Shown here: piece by piece, positions 57,944 through 64,000 of the stretch
How positions within the stretch are numbered: the first letter of the stretch is position 1
How the letters are laid out: each line of letters opens with the position of its first letter
DNA from: Noviluteimonas lactosilytica
Lineage (GTDB): Bacteria; Pseudomonadota; Gammaproteobacteria; Xanthomonadales; Xanthomonadaceae
Reading direction: 5' to 3'
Assembly (NCBI RefSeq): GCF_020866925.1
Contig: NZ_JAJGAK010000001.1
Location: 806,001-870,000, forward strand
DNA: 64,000 nucleotides
The notes under the pieces: generated by a model
The model's database searches: none
Seen by the model: the letters and a program-made list of their open reading frames with translations, nothing else
Told to the model about the DNA's origin: nothing
Program-made: the position numbers and the translations under genes

Positions 57944-58555
57944 ATGAAGCTTTATTTCACTCCCGGCACGTGCTCGCTCGCCGACCACATCGCGCTGGAA
58001 TGGACCGGCAAGCCGTACGACGCACAATTGGTCACGCGCGAAGAACGCAGGCAACCCGCGTATCTGGCGATCAATCCCGCCGGCGCGGTGCCGTCGCTCG
58101 ATGTCGACGGCTGGATCCTCACGCAAAACGCCGCGATCCTGAACTGGATCGCCGACACGTGCCCGGAATCGAAGCTCGGCGGCGACGGATCGGCGAAGTC
58201 GCGCGCGATCGTCAACCAGTGGTTGTCGATCGTGAACTCGGACGTGCATCCGTTGTTCAAGGTGTTCTTCGGCGCCGCCGATTACCTCGAAGACCAGGCG
58301 CTCATCGACAAGGCGCAGGACAACGCGCGCACGGCGCTGCGCACGCAGTTCGAACGCATCGACCGGCAGCTCGCGGGCAAGGACTACGTCGCGGGCGAAC
58401 GATCGATCGTCGATCCGTACCTGTACGTCGTGCTGCGCTGGGCCAAAGGCTCGAAGGTCGACCTGTCGGGACTGGAGAATCTCCATGCCTTCCACGACCG
58501 CATGCGCAACGATCCCGGCGTCAGGCGCGCGCTCGACGCGCAAGGGCTCTCGTAG
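57944..58555 (+). CDS. Glutathione S-transferase
   Basis: The 203-residue protein has an N-terminal thioredoxin-like domain (MKLYFTPGTCSLADHIAL, with Ser/Cys at the active-site turn and NPAGAVPSL) and an all-helical C-terminal domain. This resembles the beta-class and related GSTs of Proteobacteria. It conjugates or reduces with glutathione. It follows the hydrolase by 18 bp. Confidence 0.85.
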   Translation: MKLYFTPGTCSLADHIALEWTGKPYDAQLVTREERRQPAYLAINPAGAVPSLDVDGWILTQNAAILNWIADTCPESKLGGDGSAKSRAIVNQWLSIVNSDVHPLFKVFFGAADYLEDQALIDKAQDNARTALRTQFERIDRQLAGKDYVAGERSIVDPYLYVVLRWAKGSKVDLSGLENLHAFHDRMRNDPGVRRALDAQGLS

Positions 58556-58583
58556 GCCCGGCGCCACGCGCAACCCCGCAACG

Positions 58584-58613
58584 AAAAAGGCCGCGGAAAT
58601 CCGCGGCCTTTTT
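58584..58613. terminator. Two-way terminator between GST and prpC
   Basis: AAAAAGGCCGCGG, a short AAAT loop, and CCGCGGCCTTTTT form a nearly perfect stem with T tracts on both strands, between converging genes. Confidence 0.9.
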
Positions 58614-58652
58614 CATGCGCCCCCGCTTTCGCGCGGGGCGGCTGGCGATGGA

Positions 58653-59807
58653 TCAACGCTTCTCGATCGGCACGTACTCGCGATCTTCCGGGCCGACGTA
58701 GTTGGCGCTCGGGCGGATGATCTTGCCGTCCTCGCGCTGCTCGATCACGTGCGCGCTCCAGCCCGTGGTGCGCGCGATGACGAACAGCGGCGTGAACATC
58801 GGCGTCGGGATGCCCATCATGTGGTAGGCCGACGCGCTGTACCAGTCGAGGTTGGGGAACATCTTCTTCATGTCCCACATCAGCGTCTCGATGCGCTCGC
58901 TCACGTCGAAGAGCGTCTTGTTGCCGCCCTCGGTGCACAGCTTGCGCGAGATCTCCTTGATGATCGGATTGCGCGGGTCGCCGACCGTGTACACCGGGTG
59001 GCCGAAGCCGATGACGATTTCCTTGCGCTCCACGCGCGCGCGGATGTCGGCTTCCGCTTCGTCGGCCGAGCCGTAGCGCGAGATGATGTCCATCGCCACT
59101 TCGTTCGCGCCGCCGTGCTTCGGGCCGCGCAGCGCGCCGATCGCGCCGGTGATGCACGAATGCATGTCCGAACCGGTGCCGGCGATCACGCGCGCGGTGA
59201 ACGTCGATGCGTTGAACTCGTGCTCGGCGTACAGGACCAGCGACTTGTCGAGCGCGTCGGCATGCAGGTGCGACGGCGGCACGTCGTGCAGCAGGTGCAG
59301 GAAGTGCGCGGCGACGCTGTCGTCGTCGGTTTCGACATCGATGCGGCGGCCGTTGCGGGTGAAGTGCCACCAGTACAGCAGCATCGAGCCGAAGCTGGCG
59401 ATGAGCTTGTCGGCGAGGTCGCGCGCCTCGGAGGCCGGATGGCCTTCGCGTTCCGGCAGCACCGTGCCGAGCACGGAGCAACCGGTGCGCATCACGTCCA
59501 TCGGGTGCGCGTTGGCGGGCACGAGTTCCAGCGCTTCCTGCACGATCGCGGGCAGGCCGCGCAGGCGCTTGAGCTTGGTCTTGTAGGCCTTCAGCTGCGA
59601 GGCCGTGGGCAGCGCGCCGTGCACGAGCAGGTGCGCGACTTCCTCGAAGGTCGACTTCGTCGCCAGGTCGTGGATGTCGTAACCGCGGTAATGCAGGTCG
59701 TTGCCGCTGCGGCCGACGGTGCACAGCGCGGTGTTGCCGGCCGCGGTGCCGCTCAGCGCGACGGACTTCTTGGCCTTCGGCAGGCCCTGGTTGGCGTTCT
59801 CGCTCAT
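58653..59807 (-). CDS. prpC: 2-methylcitrate synthase
   Basis: The 384-residue citrate-synthase-fold enzyme joins propionyl-CoA to oxaloacetate. Catalytic blocks are the His in [11 protein letters not shown] (near 235), [13 protein letters not shown] with the second His, and an Asp-containing DWYSA block. Linkage to prpB supports the methylcitrate role over citrate synthase. Its start overlaps the prpB stop by 4 bp. Confidence 0.92.
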   Translation of the reverse strand: MSENANQGLPKAKKSVALSGTAAGNTALCTVGRSGNDLHYRGYDIHDLATKSTFEEVAHLLVHGALPTASQLKAYKTKLKRLRGLPAIVQEALELVPANAHPMDVMRTGCSVLGTVLPEREGHPASEARDLADKLIASFGSMLLYWWHFTRNGRRIDVETDDDSVAAHFLHLLHDVPPSHLHADALDKSLVLYAEHEFNASTFTARVIAGTGSDMHSCITGAIGALRGPKHGGANEVAMDIISRYGSADEAEADIRARVERKEIVIGFGHPVYTVGDPRNPIIKEISRKLCTEGGNKTLFDVSERIETLMWDMKKMFPNLDWYSASAYHMMGIPTPMFTPLFVIARTTGWSAHVIEQREDGKIIRPSANYVGPEDREYVPIEKR

Positions 59808-60691
59808 TTCGGATCCTTCTTCGCGAACAACTGGTCGAGTTTGTCTTCGTACGCGTGGTAATCGAGGAAGTCGTACAGCTCGGCGCGCGTCTGCAGCGAA
59901 TCGATGATGTTCTTCTGCGTGCCTTCGCGGCGGACCGTTTCGTAGAAGTGCAGCGCGCCCTTGTTCATCGCGCGATACGCGCCGCAGCAGTACAGCGCGA
60001 TGTCGACGTTGGCGGTGCGCAGTTCGTCGGTGGTGAAGAACGGCGTCGAGCCGAACTCGGTGAGGTTGGCCAGGATCGGCACCTTCACCGCGGCCTTGAA
60101 GCGCTTGTAGTCCTCGAGCGTCTTCATCGCTTCGGGGAAGATCATGTCGGCGCCGGCTTCGACGTAGGCCATCGCACGTTCGATCGCCGAATCGATGCCT
60201 TCGACCGCGGCGGCGTCGGTGCGCGCCATGATCACGAACGATGCATCGGTGCGCGCGTCGACCGCGGCCTTCACGCGATCGACCATCTCGTCCTTCGACA
60301 CGACTTCCTTGCCGGGGCGATGGCCGCAGCGCTTCTGGCCGACCTGGTCTTCCATGTGCACGGCAGCGACGCCGACGTTGATGAAGTTGCGAATCGTGCG
60401 CCCGATGTTGAACGCACCGCCCCAACCGGTGTCGATGTCGACGAGCAACGGCATCTGCGTTGCGTCGACGATGCGACGCGCGTCGATCAGCACGTCTTCC
60501 ATCGTGCTGATGCCGAGGTCGGGCATGCCGAGCGAATTCGCGGCAACGCCGCCGCCCGACAGGTACAGCGCCTTGTAGCCGGTCTTCTTCGCCATCAGGC
60601 CGGCATACGCGGTGATGGCGCCCATCACCTGCAGCGGGCTTTCTTCCTGGACGGCGCGGCGGAAGCGCGCGCCTGCTGTTTCGTGCGTCAT
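59804..60691 (-). CDS. prpB: Methylisocitrate lyase
   Basis: The 295-residue isocitrate-lyase-superfamily enzyme splits 2-methylisocitrate to pyruvate and succinate. The catalytic loop [11 protein letters not shown] is clear, and VDIDTGWGG and EFGSTPFF support the metal and substrate sites. The ATG at 60691 is preferred to a GTG four codons earlier. It lies 48 bp downstream of mdh. Confidence 0.94.
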   Translation of the reverse strand: MTHETAGARFRRAVQEESPLQVMGAITAYAGLMAKKTGYKALYLSGGGVAANSLGMPDLGISTMEDVLIDARRIVDATQMPLLVDIDTGWGGAFNIGRTIRNFINVGVAAVHMEDQVGQKRCGHRPGKEVVSKDEMVDRVKAAVDARTDASFVIMARTDAAAVEGIDSAIERAMAYVEAGADMIFPEAMKTLEDYKRFKAAVKVPILANLTEFGSTPFFTTDELRTANVDIALYCCGAYRAMNKGALHFYETVRREGTQKNIIDSLQTRAELYDFLDYHAYEDKLDQLFAKKDPK

Positions 60692-60739
60692 TTCATCATC
60701 CACAAGTGACGAGGCGACCCTTCGGTCGCCTCGGTTGGA

Positions 60740-61723
60740 TCACAGCAGGTGCGCCACGCCGGCGCGCTCTTCCTCGAGCTCGGCCAGCGTCTTGTCCATG
60801 CGCTCGCGGCTGAAGTCGTCGATCGGCAGGTCGCGGATCATCGTGTATTCGCCGTTCTCGGTGGTCACCGGGAAGCCGTACAGCACGTCCTTCGGAATGC
60901 CGTAGCTGCCGTCCGACGGGATGCCCATCGTGACCCACTTGCCGTTGCTGCCGAGCACCCAGTCGCGCACGTGGTCGATCGCCGCGTTCGCAGCGGATGC
61001 CGCCGACGAGAGGCCGCGCGCTTCGATGATCGCCGCACCGCGCTTGCCGACCTTCGGGATGAAGTCGTTCGCGTTCCAATCGGCGTCGCTGATCTTGTCC
61101 TGCAACGACGAACCGCCGGCGGTCGCGAAGCGGTAGTCCGGATACATCGTCGGCGAGTGGTTGCCCCACACGATCAGCTTGTCGATGTCCGCGACCTGCA
61201 CGCCGGCCTTGGTCGCGAGCTGCGACAGCGCGCGGTTGTGGTCCAGGCGCAGCATGGCGGTGAAGTTCTTCGCCGGCAGGCTCGGGGCCGACTTCATCGC
61301 GATGTAGGCGTTCGTGTTCGCCGGATTGCCGACGACCAGCACCTTGACGTTGCGCGAGGCGACGTCGTTCAGCGCCTTGCCCTGTTCGGTGAAGATCTTC
61401 GCGTTCTCGAGCAGCAGGTCCTTGCGCTCCATGCCCGGGCCGCGCGGACGCGCGCCGACCAGCAGCGCGATGTCGGCGTCCTTGAACGCGACGCGCGGAT
61501 CATCGGTGCCGACCATGCCGGCGAGCAGCGGGAACGCGCAGTCCTCGAGTTCCATCATCACGCCCTTCAGCGCGGCCTGCGCCTTGTCGAGCGGCAGCTC
61601 CAGCATCTGCAGGATGACCGGCTGGTCCTTGCCGAGCATCTCGCCCGAAGCGATGCGGAACAGCAGGGCGTAGCCGATCTGGCCGGCGGCGCCGGTGACG
61701 GCAACACGGACGGGCTTCTTCAT
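60740..61723 (-). CDS. mdh: Malate dehydrogenase
   Basis: The 327-residue NAD enzyme interconverts malate and oxaloacetate. The NAD motif is [12 protein letters not shown] (residues about 11-22). Catalytic Arg residues are in [11 protein letters not shown] and LRLDHNR, and the His is in WGNHSP. The type is the cytosolic-like form used in Xanthomonadales. It follows the aminotransferase gene by 33 bp. Confidence 0.95.
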   Translation of the reverse strand: MKKPVRVAVTGAAGQIGYALLFRIASGEMLGKDQPVILQMLELPLDKAQAALKGVMMELEDCAFPLLAGMVGTDDPRVAFKDADIALLVGARPRGPGMERKDLLLENAKIFTEQGKALNDVASRNVKVLVVGNPANTNAYIAMKSAPSLPAKNFTAMLRLDHNRALSQLATKAGVQVADIDKLIVWGNHSPTMYPDYRFATAGGSSLQDKISDADWNANDFIPKVGKRGAAIIEARGLSSAASAANAAIDHVRDWVLGSNGKWVTMGIPSDGSYGIPKDVLYGFPVTTENGEYTMIRDLPIDDFSRERMDKTLAELEEERAGVAHLL

Positions 61724-61756
61724 GGTGCGGTGGCTCCGGAATACGTGGTCGTGGGG

Positions 61757-62962
61757 TTACTGCAGTTCCGCGAAGAATTCGCGGAAACGTTCCAGGCCCG
61801 GCGCGAGCTGCGGCGTCGGACAGGTGTAGCTGATGCGCAGCGCGCGCGGTTCGCCGAACGCCGAGCCCGGCACGCAGGCCACGCCCTTGGCTTCGAGCAG
61901 CGCATTGCAGAAGTCGACGTCGTTGCCGATCTTCAAACCGGTCGGCGCATGCGTCTTGCCGAACGCCACGCTGATGTCCGGGAAGACGTAGAACGCGCCC
62001 TTCGGACGCGGGCACACGACGCCGGGGATCGAGTCGAGCATCGCCAGCACCTGGTCGCGCTTGGCCGCGAACTCGGCGTTCTTCTGGGCCGGGATGTCCT
62101 GCGGGCCGGAGAGCGCGGCGATCGCCGCGGCGGTCACGACTTCGGGGATGTTGGTGATGTGGTTGGAGTTCATCGTCGCCACGGCCTTCGCGACGGACTC
62201 GGGGCCGGCCATGAAGCCGACGCGCCAGCCCGGCATGCCGTAGGTCTTCGACAGCGAGTCGATGAAGATCGCGCGGTCGCGCAGCTCGGGGCGCACGTGC
62301 ACGAAGTTGTGGTAGCCCACGCCGTCGAACACCATGCGGTTGTAGATGTCGTCCATGACGATCCAGGTGTCCGGATACTTCACGATGACATCGGCGAGCG
62401 CGGTGATTTCTTCCTTCGTGTAGACCATGCCCGTCGGGTTGGACGGGTTGTTGAACAGGAAGACCTTCGGCTTCTTCGCCAGCGCGGCGTCGAGCTGGGC
62501 CGGGGTCATCTTGTAGTCCTGCGACGCCGGGCACGGAAGCAGTTCGATCTTCGCGTTCACGATCTCCGCGATGTCGAAGTAGCTGGTCCAGTAGGGGGCG
62601 GCGAAGCAGATGGTGTCGCCTTCGTTGAGGAGGGCCTCGACGAGGTTGAAGATCACGTGCTTGGCGCCGACGCCGGTGGCGACGTTCGCGCGTTCGTATC
62701 CGTTCAGGCCGATCTGCGCGATGTGAGCGAGAAAGGCGTCGAGGAGCGCATCGCTGCCGCGGTTGCTGCCGTACTGCCCGCTGTCTTTCGCCAGCGCTTC
62801 ACGAGCGGCCGCATACACGTGGTCACCCGGGAGGAAATTCGGCACGCCGATCGAAAAGCTGATGATGTCGCGACCTTCGGACTTCAAACGCTTGGCCTTT
62901 TCGGCCACCACCATGATTGCGCTAGGCTTGGCGCGACCAATGCGCCGGGCGAGTGCAGGCAT
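61757..62962 (-). CDS. Class I aminotransferase (aspartate aminotransferase-like)
   Basis: The 401-residue PLP enzyme has the Lys in SLSKTYGMPGWR (near residue 239), NNPSNPTG in the middle, and a C-terminal RISYT block with the Arg for the substrate carboxylate. It probably moves amino groups between aspartate and glutamate. As the first gene before mdh-prpB-prpC it may feed oxaloacetate to aspartate. A related family member could use other substrates. Confidence 0.88.
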   Translation of the reverse strand: MPALARRIGRAKPSAIMVVAEKAKRLKSEGRDIISFSIGVPNFLPGDHVYAAAREALAKDSGQYGSNRGSDALLDAFLAHIAQIGLNGYERANVATGVGAKHVIFNLVEALLNEGDTICFAAPYWTSYFDIAEIVNAKIELLPCPASQDYKMTPAQLDAALAKKPKVFLFNNPSNPTGMVYTKEEITALADVIVKYPDTWIVMDDIYNRMVFDGVGYHNFVHVRPELRDRAIFIDSLSKTYGMPGWRVGFMAGPESVAKAVATMNSNHITNIPEVVTAAAIAALSGPQDIPAQKNAEFAAKRDQVLAMLDSIPGVVCPRPKGAFYVFPDISVAFGKTHAPTGLKIGNDVDFCNALLEAKGVACVPGSAFGEPRALRISYTCPTPQLAPGLERFREFFAELQ

Positions 62963-63026
62963 CGCGAAACACCTCGTCGGATCGTTGGGAATCACGGCTG
63001 CGGGAACAGCCGGAGGGAAGCCCGAA

Positions 63027-63782
63027 ATGCTAACACAGCGGACGTCGCCGACCCCGGCCGATCGGCCTGCCCTGCGCGGGTTTCCCCACGTTTTCCTCCT
63101 CCTGTTGCTGGCCGTCGCCACCCTGCCCGGCTGCATGTCGACGCAGGTGCGGCATGGCGAGGATGCGACGGGCAAGCCGGTGGTGGTCCGCGGCTCGGTG
63201 GTGCTGGTCGAACCGGACATCGAGCTGTACGCCGTCGGCGCCGGCGGCATGAACGAACCGCGCAAGGCCTGGACCGAGTCGGCGCGACGCAATTTTCCGG
63301 AAGCCGCGCGCCAGAAGCTCGAGACCGCGGGCTTCACCCTCAAGCCCGACTTCTTCCTGCCGAAGGACGTCGGACCGGAGGACAAGCTCCGCCAGCTCTA
63401 CCTGCTCAACCAGGCCGTTTCGATCAGCATCCTGAATTACGGGCGCGAGGGCGCATTGCGCAACAAGCACGGCCGCTTCGACTGGACCCTCGGACCCGGC
63501 GTGCAGGCCCTGCACGAGGCGACCGGCGCGGACTATGCGCTCTTCACCTACGTGCGCGACAGCTACACCAGCGGCGGGCGCGCGGCGATGCGGGTGATCG
63601 GCTTCCTCCTGCTCGGGGGCGACATCGGCGGCGGCGTGCAGATGGGGCTGGCCTCGCTGGTCGACCTGCGCACCGGCCAGGTGGTGTGGCACAACCTTCT
63701 GCTCGACCAGACCGGCGACCTGCGCGATCCGCAGGGTGCGCAGGAAACCGCGGGCGACCTGCTCAAGGGGATCCAGCGATGA
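63027..63782 (+). CDS. Hypothetical lipoprotein
   Basis: The 251-residue protein has a lipobox ending at Cys36 (LPGC). The body is an alpha+beta domain with a central Gly-rich helix (IGFLLLGGDIGGGVQMG), a layout seen in uncharacterised outer-membrane-associated lipoproteins. It overlaps the next gene by 4 bp. The stop-start overlap suggests a shared role with the M48-like protein. Confidence 0.68.
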   Translation: MLTQRTSPTPADRPALRGFPHVFLLLLLAVATLPGCMSTQVRHGEDATGKPVVVRGSVVLVEPDIELYAVGAGGMNEPRKAWTESARRNFPEAARQKLETAGFTLKPDFFLPKDVGPEDKLRQLYLLNQAVSISILNYGREGALRNKHGRFDWTLGPGVQALHEATGADYALFTYVRDSYTSGGRAAMRVIGFLLLGGDIGGGVQMGLASLVDLRTGQVVWHNLLLDQTGDLRDPQGAQETAGDLLKGIQR

Positions 63783-64000
63783 GGCGCGCGGTCGCACGCA
63801 TCGTCGTCGCGGCCGCCATGGCGATGGTCGCCGGCTGCGCATCGCAGGCGCCGATGCGCCAGAACGATCCGGGCACGCGCCCGGTCGCGGGCAGCGACGA
63901 AGACGAACTGTGGTACGCGATGGAGCGCGCCGAAGAAGACCTCGCGCGCTCGCCGATGCGCGTGCGCGATCCCGCATTGAATGCGTACGTGAAAGACGTC
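63779..64000 (+). CDS. Probable M48-family metallopeptidase, N-terminal part (3' end outside window)
   Basis: The 74 visible codons start MRRAVARIVVAA with a lipobox Cys (VAGC). They continue with DELWYAMERAEEDLARSP and DPALNAYVKDV, the start typical of M48 peptidases in these genomes. The HEXXH site lies beyond the window, so the family is inferred from the leader. Confidence 0.6.
   Translation, partial: MRRAVARIVVAAAMAMVAGCASQAPMRQNDPGTRPVAGSDEDELWYAMERAEEDLARSPMRVRDPALNAYVKDV

Overview
The window is high-GC, densely packed chromosomal DNA from a gammaproteobacterium of the Xanthomonadaceae/Lysobacteraceae type (Lysobacter, Luteimonas or Stenotrophomonas-like). The basis is the gene content (a GspA/GspB pair, S46 dipeptidyl-peptidase, HutF-type histidine degradation, a bTHX protein with an Ala/Lys tail, many lipoproteins and TonB machinery), strong G/C third-position bias, and interspersed GGGGTCAGAGCAC hairpins of a kind seen in that family. 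The genus call is inference. About 64 protein genes are supported. I found no rRNA, no tRNA, no CRISPR array, no prophage and no transposase.

Layout. 1-10.8 kb: end of an EamA transporter, gspA-gspB, cupin, DoxX, an M1 peptidase with a membrane partner, DEAD-box helicase, S4 protein, DUF945 protein. 11-17 kb: envelope proteins (COG3904 ClpP-like lipoprotein, exported class V aminotransferase, four-EF-hand protein, phosphodiesterase lipoprotein, NTF2-like protein). 17.1-31.2 kb: histidine utilisation split in two, hutU at 17.1 kb and divergent hutF/hutI at 27.3-29.9 kb. Between them lie accessory genes: an orphan PemK-like toxin, a DUF4349 lipoprotein, a beta-lactamase-fold hydrolase, a sterol-desaturase-like protein, a HigBA-type module with its own operator, OsmC, a Tat-dependent amidohydrolase and an App1-like phosphatase. 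31.2-36 kb: a putative zinc locus, MerC-like membrane protein and ZnuD-like TonB receptor diverging from one Zur-like box, with zur next to the receptor and 9 bp behind gltX. 36-44 kb: lpxH, then the minus-strand run serA, histidine phosphatase, folC, SPOR protein, purF, DUF455. 44-52 kb: DUF3224, DUF4279, S46 peptidase, tdh-kbl, pseudouridine synthase, an OmpA-family porin. 52-63 kb: central carbon genes (prpD; aminotransferase-mdh-prpB-prpC) on the minus strand, interrupted by five plus-strand redox and cell-wall genes. 63-64 kb: a lipoprotein overlapping the start of a probable M48 peptidase.

How the genes work together. hutU, hutI and hutF cover three steps from urocanate to formylglutamate; histidase is outside the window. 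prpC, prpD and prpB make up the 2-methylcitrate cycle, and mdh plus the aminotransferase connect its C4 products to oxaloacetate and aspartate. tdh-kbl convert threonine to glycine and acetyl-CoA. The zinc locus is the best candidate for a poorly described system: an outer-membrane receptor and a small Cys/His membrane protein sharing one operator next to the regulator gene.

Three signals recur outside genes: a long hairpin family sitting only at convergent gene ends, an unrelated 14-bp tandem repeat in the same kind of position, and TANNNT -10 boxes only 6-7 nt before start codons, which suggests leaderless mRNAs for about five genes.
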